A stretch of DNA of 64,000 nt. Source: Thermoguttaceae bacterium (GTDB lineage Bacteria; Planctomycetota; Planctomycetia; Pirellulales; Thermoguttaceae). Below the pieces are notes generated by a model. The model had not been told where the DNA came from. It was given only the letters and a program-made list of their open reading frames with translations, and ran no database searches. A program made the translations under genes and the position numbers. Where the stretch lies: NCBI GenBank assembly GCA_017939795.1, contig JAGBAA010000097.1, positions 29,128 to 93,127 of the forward strand, written 5' to 3'. This document shows, piece after piece, positions 17,854 through 27,600 of this stretch (its first letter is position 1; every line of letters starts with the position of its first letter).

Positions 17854-19047
17854 ATGATCAACGAAATCGTTCCCATTTCTTCAGAAAAACGGTGTCCCAG
17901 CGCCAAAGCGGTCGTGCTGGAAACGCGCGTCGTGACCGGTGAGGGCGGCGGTCCAGAGAAGACCATCATCAATACGCCGCGCTACATGGCGAGCTACGGC
18001 TATCCGACGTACTGTGCGTATATGCATCCGCCGAAAGATCCTGGTTTTGACGTCATCCTGAAACGTGCAGAAAATCTCGGATGCCCCATGCTCAGCATTG
18101 ATGACTGCGGGCTTTTGGACCGAAGTGTTTCAGCAAAACTGCTTGAGATCTGCCGGGAGAAGCAGATCGGTATTTGGCACGGACATGACTACAAAAGCAA
18201 CTATCTGGGACTGACGCTGCGGAAAAGTCATCCGATGAAGCTGATCACGACCGTACATGGGTGGGTCCGCCATACGTGGAAGACACCGGTCTACTATCTC
18301 GTGGATAAATGGTGTCTCAGCCGGTACGATCACGTCATTTGCGTCTCGCATGATCTCTACGAGCAGTGCCTGCGCCTCGGTGTGAAGAAGGAACGCTGTT
18401 CCCTGATCGAAAACGCCATCGACACGATGCAGTACACGCGGACACTGAAAGTGGAGGAAGCCAAAGAAAAACTGGGATTCCCAAAAGACCGGTTCGTCGT
18501 CGGCGCGTGCGGACGTCTTTCGCCAGAGAAAAATTTTGCGGGACTTATCCGCGTCACGGCAGAGCTGCTTGAAGAAGGGTTTCCCATCTCGCTTTTCATT
18601 GCGGGAGACGGACCGATCCGAGAGGCTCTTCAGAAGCAGATCCACAGTACGGGCCATGCCGATCAGATCCGGCTTTTGGGATTCCGAGACGACATCATGA
18701 CGTTCTATCAGGGACTGGATCTTTTTGTGCTGAACAGCCTCCGCGAGGGGCTTCCCAACGTCGTTCTGGAAGCAATGGCGTACGAAGTGCCCGTCCTTTC
18801 CACTCGGGTCGCCGGTGTTCCGCGTCTCATCACGAACGGATACGACGGCGTGCTGATCGACATGAAAAACGAAGTGGAACTGAAGATCCGCCTCAAAACA
18901 TTGCTTGAGGACCCGGATTATCGCCGGATGATCGGAGAAAACGGGAATTTTACGATCAAACGGCAGTACAGTTTTGGGGTCCGAATGAAAAAGATCCGGG
19001 ATATTTACGATCAGCTGCTCGGATGCGATTCTCCGGAAAAAGATTGA
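17854..19047 (+). CDS. Glycosyltransferase family 4 protein
   Basis: A 397-residue GT-B enzyme. The C-terminal half is classical GT4: GACGRLSPEKNFAGLI, then LFIAGDGPIRE, LLGFRDDI, and the EX7E motif inside SLREGLPNVVLEAMAYEVPVL. The N-terminal half has ETRVVTGEGGGPEKTI, the glycine-rich acceptor loop. Such enzymes move a sugar from a nucleotide-sugar onto a growing oligosaccharide at the inner membrane face. It pairs with the preceding glycosyltransferase and ends at a bidirectional terminator. Confidence 0.88.
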   Translation: MINEIVPISSEKRCPSAKAVVLETRVVTGEGGGPEKTIINTPRYMASYGYPTYCAYMHPPKDPGFDVILKRAENLGCPMLSIDDCGLLDRSVSAKLLEICREKQIGIWHGHDYKSNYLGLTLRKSHPMKLITTVHGWVRHTWKTPVYYLVDKWCLSRYDHVICVSHDLYEQCLRLGVKKERCSLIENAIDTMQYTRTLKVEEAKEKLGFPKDRFVVGACGRLSPEKNFAGLIRVTAELLEEGFPISLFIAGDGPIREALQKQIHSTGHADQIRLLGFRDDIMTFYQGLDLFVLNSLREGLPNVVLEAMAYEVPVLSTRVAGVPRLITNGYDGVLIDMKNEVELKIRLKTLLEDPDYRRMIGENGNFTIKRQYSFGVRMKKIRDIYDQLLGCDSPEKD

Positions 19048-19061
19048 CCTTTCGGCATCCA

Positions 19062-19114
19062 AAACAAAAAAACGCGGACTGAACGAGATCATATCGTCAG
19101 CCCGCGGTTTTTTT
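19062..19114. terminator. Bidirectional intrinsic terminator
   Basis: CGCGG-CTGA (19073-19082) pairs with TCAG-CCGCG (19097-19106), with one mismatch and an inner CGA/TCG extension. A-rich sequence lies on the left (19062-19072) and T7 on the right (19108-19114). It sits between convergent genes and can end both transcripts. Confidence 0.85.
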
Positions 19115-19126
19115 GGCGGCTTGCTG

Positions 19127-22100
19127 CTAGAGAAGGATTGCCTGCAGTTTCTTCTGGTACTCGGCTTTCAGCTTCTCATCCCCCTGGAATTCCAGAAGAC
19201 GGATCATGTTTCGGTATGGGATCCGGAGGCACATTTTCTCTTCCGGGTGGTTCTGTACATACTGTTCCAGACAGTAGATCCCGGTCTTCACGAGGATCAC
19301 GGCACGTTTGATGTCGTGTGTCTCCGTATACGAAACGCTCATGCCGTTTACGATCCGTCCCAGAAGCTGGAGATCCTTCCACTGTTTGGAGCGGATGACT
19401 TCCATCAGGTACGGGATCGAGCGCTCATAGCATTTGACGGCTTCCGCGTGCAGATCCGTTTTCTTCCGGTTTTTCTGCGCCAGCGTCATGCCTGCGGCCT
19501 TTTCCAGCTTCTTTGCCTGAAACGCAAAAATGCGTCCCTGATGGTAGTAGAGTTGGGAAAGAAGGAAGGTTTCTTCCGTGCTGCTCTTTTTTTTATGGGA
19601 CCGGACCTGCTCCATCATGGAGATCGCGCGCTTCAGATACTTCTGCGCCAGGACGATCTCCTCCCTCTGCAGAGATACCGTCGCGGTATCATCCAGCAGA
19701 AGTGAGGATTCCATGCAGATCTGGTAGTATTCCTGCGCGTGGGCGGCGTTTTTGAGCATTTCCATCCCGGCGTTGAGGAACGCTTCGGCATACGGCGTCT
19801 GTTCCATGTGCTGACCGAGCGATACGGCGATCGTCAGCGACTGGAAGGCGATCCGGTAGCGGAGACGGACGGCTTCATCTGGAGCATTTTTCTCCAGAGT
19901 TTGCGTCATCTCTCCCGCAAGCTGCGAGATCTTTTCGAGCCATTTTCGGCAGTTGGTGGTCTTCGGTTCCCAGGGACCTACCGCGATGTCGCCGGCGATC
20001 CCGAGCCAGGAATCCAGCAGGATCCTCTGGACACGGAGACGTTCTTCCAGCGTCAGCGGATACTTGCGTCCATGAACGGATTTCCCGCTTTCAAGCAGAT
20101 TTTCACCCTGCTCTGCCGCGCGGCGATGGCAGAGGAACGCCTGCTCAGCATTCGAGATCCCGCTGACCATCAAAATGTCTCCTTCCAGGAGATTGGAGCG
20201 GTAAAGCACGAACGGATTGTCGACGAAACGCTTGCGCATCTCCGTCAGAAGCTCCATTGCCTGATCCGTGTGCTGATTGCGTGCGAGGTATTCCACTTTT
20301 TCGAAGAGTTCGTCTTCAAATGTCAGCTGCGGCGGCGCAGTATCTTCCATTTCGCTCTTCTGTCCGGGCTGGGGATCCAGCTGCGTCAGTTCCGCATTCA
20401 GATCAGAAGGAAGATCCAGCGGGGCTGCGGCTTTTTGTTCCGGCGTCAGAGGACGAAAACTGCCGGTGGAGGCTGGTTCTTCAGGAAGTACGATCTGGTC
20501 CGGGAGCTGCGGAAGCTGTGCAGGATCCTGATCGATGGCATCGAGAGTGGGGGGAAGCGGTTTTTCTTCCGGCACGGCGGGAACGGAAGGTGCGGAAGCC
20601 GGGGGAAGTTCAGGAGCCTGTTCGTCTGCGGATCCCGCTTCCGTTTTCTTGTTCGTTTCGGGAATTTCTGCAGCTGCCTCCGGTACCGTTTCACCCTCTT
20701 CTGTCGAAAGGTCCGTTTCTGTATCTGCCGGAAATGCAGGCGGAAGCGTGTCCGGGAGTACGGTGCTGCCCTCTTCATCAGCTTTGGGGGCGGCTTCATT
20801 CTCCGGCGTGTCGGATCTTGCGCCAAGTTCCGCCTGGACCTGTGCTTCCAGTTCTTCAAGAGACGGACGGATCCCCGGCGCCTCCAGCTCAGCCCCCTCT
20901 TTTTCGGTTTCAGGCAAAGATCCGCCTTTTGCGTTTCCCTCGGGCGTCAATGCCGTTTCCGCATTTTGCTCCGGAGTGCCGGATTCGGGACGATTTTCGG
21001 AAACGTCAGATTTTTTCTGCCGGATCGGAACGTCCGCGAGTTCCTCGCCAATGGTTTCCAGAGACGGCGGATCCAGCTGGTCGATCGGAACATCGGAAGA
21101 TGAAGAGGCTTCCCCTGTCTTTGATCCATCGGATGCGGCCGTTTGGGCGTCTGCCGTTTTTGGAGCTGCAGATCCTTCTGTTCCTGTTTCCGTTTTTGGG
21201 GAGGACTGCCCCTGCGGAGCGTCGGTCTGCGCATTTTCCTGCGGGGAGACCGGGAGTTTGGCGTTTTTCAGTTCCGGGACGGCCTCCTCCAAAACTTTCC
21301 GGTACGCCAGTGCTTTTTCATTTTTCGGATCGAGCTTCAGTGCCTGAAGAATGTCCGTATGCGCGCGTTTCGGATCGACATCGACCCACGTTTCGGCCCG
21401 CAAAAGGAATGGATCTGGTCCCACCGGCTGAAAAATGATCTGGATCGTGTTCATCGGGATCGATTCCGGTGCATTCGCCATGTCTTCTACTTTTCCAAGC
21501 GGTTTTGATGGATCGTATCCGAACGCCAGACCGATCTCCGGGAAGATCTCTCCCTTGATGGTCCCTTTTTCATCGGTAAGAAAAACGGACTGGATGTGCT
21601 CTGTCCCCAGATCTTTTGCGAGCTGACGGGCATGGATCGCTTCCGGAAATTCTGCGATGATGCCGTAAACTTTCCCGTCAATGATGTGGAATGCCGCGGC
21701 TTTGAATCCTTCCAGCTCAAATTCTTCCAGATCGATCCCTTTTCCGACGCCGTCCTTCTGGGAATTCGCGGGTTTGCCAAACAGTTTGTGAAGTTCCTCC
21801 TGAGTCGTTTTTCCGGGAACGATACCGTTGAAGGATGCCGTTTCTACCGGAATGACGTAAACCGTCTGTGCCTCACCGGCCGTGCTCTGTCCGCCGGTTT
21901 CGGATTGGGATGCCGCAGAACTCTCCCCGCTGCTCGCCTGAGAGGCCGGCGGTGCGGGCGTCTCTGATTTTGAGGGAACGTTTTCGGCTGAAGTTTCTCC
22001 CAGTGACGCGGAGGCTGCGTTTTTTCCGTCACTCGCAATGTGGATGGCCGGCAGATCTGCGCCCCGAAGGTCCGGCGTACTGACCTGCAGAAAAAAAGAA

Positions 22101-22198
22101 AGAGCCAGAAGCAGAAACGCAGCCGACCTTCCGCTGTGGAAGGCGAATTCTGTTCCGAATGCTGTTTTTTTCCTCATTTTTTTCATCTTTTCAACCAT
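19127..22198 (-). CDS. Secreted acidic low-complexity protein with BamE-like and TPR-like regions
   Basis: A 1023-residue protein with an N-terminal signal peptide (hydrophobic stretch about 27-40, then DLRGADLP). Residues about 115-235 start FNGIVPGKTTQEELHKLFG-P and resemble a BamE/SmpA (OmlA) fold, a conserved lipoprotein domain. The middle (about 320-640) is Pro/Glu/Ala-rich and probably disordered. The last 370 residues are helical with TPR-like spacing (for example LYYHQGRIFAFQAKKLEKA). It is probably exported; its role is unknown. Large plus-strand ORFs inside it are shadows. Confidence 0.75.
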   Translation of the reverse strand: MVEKMKKMRKKTAFGTEFAFHSGRSAAFLLLALSFFLQVSTPDLRGADLPAIHIASDGKNAASASLGETSAENVPSKSETPAPPASQASSGESSAASQSETGGQSTAGEAQTVYVIPVETASFNGIVPGKTTQEELHKLFGKPANSQKDGVGKGIDLEEFELEGFKAAAFHIIDGKVYGIIAEFPEAIHARQLAKDLGTEHIQSVFLTDEKGTIKGEIFPEIGLAFGYDPSKPLGKVEDMANAPESIPMNTIQIIFQPVGPDPFLLRAETWVDVDPKRAHTDILQALKLDPKNEKALAYRKVLEEAVPELKNAKLPVSPQENAQTDAPQGQSSPKTETGTEGSAAPKTADAQTAASDGSKTGEASSSSDVPIDQLDPPSLETIGEELADVPIRQKKSDVSENRPESGTPEQNAETALTPEGNAKGGSLPETEKEGAELEAPGIRPSLEELEAQVQAELGARSDTPENEAAPKADEEGSTVLPDTLPPAFPADTETDLSTEEGETVPEAAAEIPETNKKTEAGSADEQAPELPPASAPSVPAVPEEKPLPPTLDAIDQDPAQLPQLPDQIVLPEEPASTGSFRPLTPEQKAAAPLDLPSDLNAELTQLDPQPGQKSEMEDTAPPQLTFEDELFEKVEYLARNQHTDQAMELLTEMRKRFVDNPFVLYRSNLLEGDILMVSGISNAEQAFLCHRRAAEQGENLLESGKSVHGRKYPLTLEERLRVQRILLDSWLGIAGDIAVGPWEPKTTNCRKWLEKISQLAGEMTQTLEKNAPDEAVRLRYRIAFQSLTIAVSLGQHMEQTPYAEAFLNAGMEMLKNAAHAQEYYQICMESSLLLDDTATVSLQREEIVLAQKYLKRAISMMEQVRSHKKKSSTEETFLLSQLYYHQGRIFAFQAKKLEKAAGMTLAQKNRKKTDLHAEAVKCYERSIPYLMEVIRSKQWKDLQLLGRIVNGMSVSYTETHDIKRAVILVKTGIYCLEQYVQNHPEEKMCLRIPYRNMIRLLEFQGDEKLKAEYQKKLQAILL

Positions 22199-22424
22199 TT
22201 CTTTCTTGGGATGGAACGATACTTCATCTCTTTTATCGTCAAACCATGGTGGGTTTGATTAGGTAAAATTTTCTGATTTTGCGGAATTGGAAGGACGTGC
22301 GGGTGTGGGGATCCTAAGTGGGGGATCGAGGGGAGCGTATCGAATGGTGCTGACGGCCGACGAGGGATCCGGCTGGAATTTTAAGATTTTTTCCAGGAAA
22401 TGCGCAGACTGGCCGTCCGCCTCC

Positions 22425-22453
22425 TTGAATTTTCTTTTTCGGCTGACTATAAT
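22425..22453 (+). promoter_or_regulatory. Sigma-70 promoter of the beta-helix gene
   Basis: TTGAAT (22425-22430), a 17-bp spacer and a perfect TATAAT (22448-22453). The start codon at 22499 follows about 40 nt after the predicted transcription start. Confidence 0.75.
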
Positions 22454-22498
22454 GAAAGACTCTTGGGTAAAATTTCCCTCAAAAATCAGGATGAAAAA

Positions 22499-24589
22499 AT
22501 GAAAAAGAAACAAAACTGGTTCTTTCTCGGTCTCTGTTGGACCGGGTGTTTGTTTGCCTGCCTCACGCCTTCCGTATTGGGAAAAACGATTTACGTAGAT
22601 TCCGCAGCGTCAGAAAGTACCGGAACGGCAGATGGTACTGAGGCGCATCCGTTTGCATCGCTGGAAGATGCCCGGGCTGCCGCGCGTCCGTTTGTCGGAA
22701 AAGAACAGGTCGAGATCCTCGTGAAGGCCGGAGTGTACCGTCTTGCCCAGCCGTTGACGCTTTCCCGTGAGGACGGCGGAACAAAAGACGCGCCGGTCAT
22801 CTACCGTTCGATCGAGCCGAGAGCCGCACACCTGGCGGGTTCCGTGGTGCTGGACGGAACGCAGTTTCGCGTGACGGAAGATCCTGCCGTCCTTGCGCGG
22901 CTTCCGGAATCTGCCCGCGGAAAAATCGTGGAATTTGATCTGAACACCGTCGGGATCGAAAAACTGGATCTTCCGGGCGTCCATTGCAGAATGCCGCTTC
23001 CGGTTCCGGAACTTTTTGTCGAGGGCGAGAGGATGCGCCTTGCCCGCTGGCCCAATGAAGGATGGACGACAGTCGCGAAGATCGTGGACGGCGGGTCGAA
23101 AGCGGGATCCGGAAATGCTTTCGATGCCGCGAAAATGAATGAGAAGATCGAGCCTCCGCGCGGCGGAACATTTGAGTACTCGGATGATGCGCCGAATCGC
23201 TGGAATGCGGAAAACGGCGTCTGGCTCTGGGGCTATTGGTGCTTTGACTGGTTCGACGACATCGTGAAAGTTGCGTCGATCGATCCGGAAAAGAAATGGA
23301 TCTCCTTTGCCGGACAGTCCAACTACGGACTGCGTCAGGGAAATCCCTCGCCGCGGCGCTGGCGTGCGATCCATCTTCTGGAGGAACTCGACATTCCCGG
23401 AGAGTATTTCGTCGATTTTCAGACCCGGAGACTCTATTTCTATCCAAACGGTACTCTCGAAAACGTGAACGTGACGCTTGCTTTCCGAAATCAGCCGGTC
23501 ATCCGGATCCAGGAGGCTCAGCACGTAACGTTTGAAGGATTCGTCATTGAAGAGTCTTTCGTTGACGGCGTCGTCTGCCGGAATGCCTCATTTCTGACCT
23601 TCCGGAATTGCGTCGTCCGCAATATGCGGCAGTGCGGCATCTATTCGGAGGGAGGAGAGGAAAACCATTTTCTCGGAAACCTTATCCAGTTTACCGGAAC
23701 CGGTGGGCTGAGCGTGTTTTCCGGAGACCGAAAGACTCTGAAACGCGGAAACTGTCTGATCGAAAATAACGTGATCCACGATTTCTCCGTGCATCGCCTC
23801 TGCTATGCCAGTGCCGTTACCGTCGGCGGTGTGGGGCACGTTATTCGGCACAATGAACTCTTCAATGCGCCGCACATGGCCGTCGCACTGGGGGGAAACG
23901 ACATGATTTTTGAGTTGAACCGGATCCATCATGTCTGCCTCACCGGCGATGATGCCGCCGCGCTCTATAAAGGGCGCGATCCCTCAAAGCGCGGAAACGT
24001 CATCCGCTGGAACTACTGGCACGACATCGGTTCTCCGCGCGGTCACGGAAATGCGGCGGTCTATTTCGACGACGGGGACGGCGGCGAAACCGTTTTCGGA
24101 AATATTTTCGTGAACTGCGGAGACCCCGGAAAAGGTTCCTTCGGTACGATCTTCTGCCATGGCGGACACGGAAACTTCGCGGAGAACAATATTTTCGTAG
24201 ACTGTAAACGCCCGCTCGGTTCTGCTCCGTGGAATGATCAGCGATGGAAAGAGTACATCGATGCGCCGCTCTGGCAGAAACGTCTGCTTGAAGACGTCGA
24301 CATCACCAGCGAAACCTACCTGACGGCCTACCCGGAACTGAAAGGGTTCATGGAAGGGGCACCGATCGACCAGCGGCACAATTTCTCGAAAAAGAACGTC
24401 TTCATTCGGCCTGCGATGGAGCCGTCCGGAACGTGGGATCTGCATGAAACCGACGTGACGCTCGACCATGATCCAGGATTTGTGGATGCGGAAAACGGGA
24501 ACTATGGACTGCGGGACGATTCGGAGATCTTCCGCCTGATCCCGGATTTTGAACCGATCCCGTTTGAAAAGATCGGGCCGCAGCGTTAA
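22499..24589 (+). CDS. Secreted right-handed parallel beta-helix protein
   Basis: About 696 residues from the ATG at 22499, which begins with a signal peptide (MKKKQNWFFLGLCW... to SVLG). This start lies downstream of a TATAAT promoter, whereas the longer ORF start at 22400 lies upstream of it. After cleavage, KTIYVDSAAS and HPFASLEDARAAARPF match the start of polysaccharide-lyase-type beta-helix proteins. Later repeats (IRIQEAQHVTFEGFVIEES, FLTFRNCVVRNMRQCGIYSEGG, NCLIENNVIHDFS, HVIRHNELFNAPHMAV) fit Beta_helix rungs. It probably binds or cleaves a polysaccharide outside the cell. The enzyme class is uncertain. Confidence 0.85.
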   Translation: MKKKQNWFFLGLCWTGCLFACLTPSVLGKTIYVDSAASESTGTADGTEAHPFASLEDARAAARPFVGKEQVEILVKAGVYRLAQPLTLSREDGGTKDAPVIYRSIEPRAAHLAGSVVLDGTQFRVTEDPAVLARLPESARGKIVEFDLNTVGIEKLDLPGVHCRMPLPVPELFVEGERMRLARWPNEGWTTVAKIVDGGSKAGSGNAFDAAKMNEKIEPPRGGTFEYSDDAPNRWNAENGVWLWGYWCFDWFDDIVKVASIDPEKKWISFAGQSNYGLRQGNPSPRRWRAIHLLEELDIPGEYFVDFQTRRLYFYPNGTLENVNVTLAFRNQPVIRIQEAQHVTFEGFVIEESFVDGVVCRNASFLTFRNCVVRNMRQCGIYSEGGEENHFLGNLIQFTGTGGLSVFSGDRKTLKRGNCLIENNVIHDFSVHRLCYASAVTVGGVGHVIRHNELFNAPHMAVALGGNDMIFELNRIHHVCLTGDDAAALYKGRDPSKRGNVIRWNYWHDIGSPRGHGNAAVYFDDGDGGETVFGNIFVNCGDPGKGSFGTIFCHGGHGNFAENNIFVDCKRPLGSAPWNDQRWKEYIDAPLWQKRLLEDVDITSETYLTAYPELKGFMEGAPIDQRHNFSKKNVFIRPAMEPSGTWDLHETDVTLDHDPGFVDAENGNYGLRDDSEIFRLIPDFEPIPFEKIGPQR

Positions 24590-24612
24590 ATTTCTATCTG
24601 TCGGGAGAAATG

Positions 24613-24650
24613 AAAAACGCGCACGAAGATGGATCGTGCGCGTTTTCTTT
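24613..24650. terminator. Bidirectional intrinsic terminator
   Basis: A perfect 13-bp stem: AAAACGCGCACGA (24614-24626) with TCGTGCGCGTTTT (24634-24646). The loop is 7 nt and a T-rich tail follows. It lies between convergent genes. Confidence 0.9.
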
Positions 24651-24682
24651 TTCATTTCAGAGGATCTTTTCGCCGTTTACCG

Positions 24683-27600
24683 TCAGAAAGCGAAGAGACC
24701 GTACTCGATGAAATCGTAGTTCTGTCCCGCAGGCTGGACGGCGGGAGCGCGATGGAAACTTCCAGGCCACGCACTTCCGCGGAGCGGTCCGACATGGTGG
24801 GGACCAAAGAGGTTTTTCGGCGTGCCGTAGATCCGGAACGTCACGGTCGCGATTCCTTTGGCGGGCCGCAGGGAGCTGACCCACCGGCTTAGCTCGAAGG
24901 CATTTTGGAGTGCCTGCGTCAGATCGACTGACTCGCCATGGCAGGCGATCGTGCCGACCTGTTTTCCCTGGACCAGAACCGCCGCGACGGCTCCGTTCCA
25001 CGTCTCGCGGAGTCCCGGAAGGACGGCGTGGATCGGCCGGTCTTTCGCGAAATCTGACTCCGAAACGGTAAACGAGTAATCCACTGCGCCGGAGTAGAAC
25101 GGCCACCCCTGCGCGGCCCAGCCGAATTGCTGCTCCATCTGTCCCGCACTATTGACGGCGTACACCGCACGGCGGTCGTGACTTTGGAAGACCAGCTCAC
25201 TCGAAGCCTGAACACTCGGCGCGGCAATCGGAACGAGTTTCCCGGACGCGTCTTTCATCAGGAATTCGATCTCAGCCAGCCCGACGAACCCATTGTCGAT
25301 CTCAGGTTTCGTGCTTTTCGGGAAATCGTTCGGAAGCGGGTACGTGAGTCCGTTCCAGTTGGAGTTTACGCACAGTTCCAAAGCCTGCTCTGCCGCAAGC
25401 TGGACCGGTTTCTCAAAGAGGATGGTCTGGGCCGTTCCGTCGCCAAGGCGGAATTCAAGCTCGCCAACTCCGCTGAGCGTGGCGGTACGGATCCCGCGTT
25501 TCGCCAGATTCTGCTCGCAGTAGTTCCAGACGCGGATCCCGTCGATCTTCTGAGCCGTCGGGAATTTAAAGGTAAGTTTCGGCGCGTAGTCGTCTTTCTC
25601 CGCTCCGAATCCCACGCCGGAGGAGAGCCACGAAACGCCTTCCCGACCATTGGAGGCATTCGGATGGATCTCTTCCTGCATCGCCTTCTTCTGGAATGCC
25701 AGTCCCTTGGGCGCGACGATCCGGAAGCCGCATTCTGCCGGTTCCAGCGTGAAGTTTCCGAGGATCCATGCATTCGCAAGCTCACAGAAGACCGTCATTT
25801 TCGGGGCGATGAGTTTGATCTCATTTACGCCTTCGCGCGCAGCCGCCGAAATATCGTAAACGCCGAACGAACGGTCAAACTTCCACGCGCAGGGGATCCG
25901 GTCCACGGGCGTTCCGTTGCACTCGACCCGGAAATCTTTCGGATCTTCGATCACGAGACGCAGACCGTCGATCTTTGCGTCCGATTTGGTGAACTGGTAC
26001 GTGACCTCGAAACCGGAATTTTCCGCGAACTGGTGCTTCAGGAGCGTGTCGCGGAGCTGGACCCCATTGTCCCACGGCGATTTTGCGAAACCGTGTTTCT
26101 GCCAGAGTTTGGCGTTCGCGCGGTAAAAGTACTCGTTTTGGATCGTTTCATCGCCGGCTTTCAGCGTCAGGTAGTCCAGCGCAAGCACGTTTTCTTCCAG
26201 AGGCTTCACGGAGATCGAGTCGGCAAACTGCCATGGATCAAGAAGCTGGGGGGCCGGTTTTGTGTTCTGTGTTCCGGTTTCCGGAGTTTTGATCTTGTGC
26301 GAGATCACGAGAGCCAGCGAGCCGCACGGCGAGAGCTCGAATTCGTCGCCTTCTGCCGCTTTTCTTTCTCCCGTCGTCGGATCAAAGATCTCGATCCCGG
26401 CGTTTTCCCAACCGTTTTGGCGGCTGAGTTTCACCGAGGCGGAGTTCTGCATGTCGATGCAGCAAATGAAGACGATGCGGGAATCTTTCGTCTGGCGCGT
26501 CAGGTGGAAAACGTTTTCCGCATTCGTTTTGGCCAGAACACTTACGGAAGCCGCATTTCGAGTCTCTGCCGCGAGTTCTTCGACCGTCAGCGTCACGATT
26601 TCTTGCGTCACGGCGTCAAATTTTGCCTTGAGGTCTTCCGAAAGTGCGTTTTTCGCCGCGCCGCCGACACTCTGAAGGTCCGCGCCAAGCGAAACGATCC
26701 GTCCGCCCTGCGCCGCGAAGTCCGCGAGAAGCGCGAGTGTTTCGGGGTAAAGCGTTTCCAGATTCGCCGGCAGAACGACGGTGGAGTACGAGGCGGCTCC
26801 GACGGTGAATTTGCCGTTTTTCACCGAGCCGACGCGCCAGATGATGTCTTCCGACCCGAGATCGTAGTCTGCCTGCTCCGCTTCCAGACGATTGAGCAGA
26901 TCCGCGAATTCATTACCGATCCTGCCGAATTTGCCGGATTCGTTTCCCGCGTCTTTTTGGTAGAACCATGAGGTGGACGTCGGTTCGAGGAGCAGGAAAC
27001 GTTCGTCGGTCAAATCACCGCGCGTCAGGAGATACGAAAGGCGCGTCCAGTAATTTGCCAGCCGTCCGTACTGCTCAAACCACGCGGAATGGTACGAGAA
27101 GGTCTGCGGATGGTCGTGTTTTCGGGCACCGCGGATCGTGATGTACGAGAGATGTTCATCCGTCATGTTCACGCCGAGCGCGTACGACCAGTCGCCGAGC
27201 CGTTTCAGATCTTCAAAGCGAATATCGAAACCGCCCGCACCGTAGTTTTCCGAGAGCGTTTTGCTTCGGCCTGCCTGATGCGCTGCGGAGATCAGTTCAC
27301 GGACAGAGCGCACATTTCCGAACTGCGAGTTCGTTCCGCGTCCGAACTGGTTCATCAGAAGGTCGATCGTCGGACGCTGACGCCAGAATGCCGTCGCCAT
27401 GCTGTCCGGCGTCCGGTGCGCTCGGGGCCATTCGTGTTCCCAGTCGTGTCCGCAGTACTGGAGACCATTTTTCTCGCAGTACGCCGCAAGCCGTTTGTGC
27501 CAGCGGTCGATGAGGAGTTCCTGGGCCGTACGGTAGTAGTCGAAGCGGACTTTCTTCCAGTTTCCGACCGGAGCTGCAAGGGAACCAAGATGCGGAAGAA

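Noticed and set aside
19739..21103. 454-codon open frame on the plus strand
   Set aside because: It is antisense to the Pro/Glu-rich middle of the secreted BamE-like protein; Arg/Phe-rich shadow.
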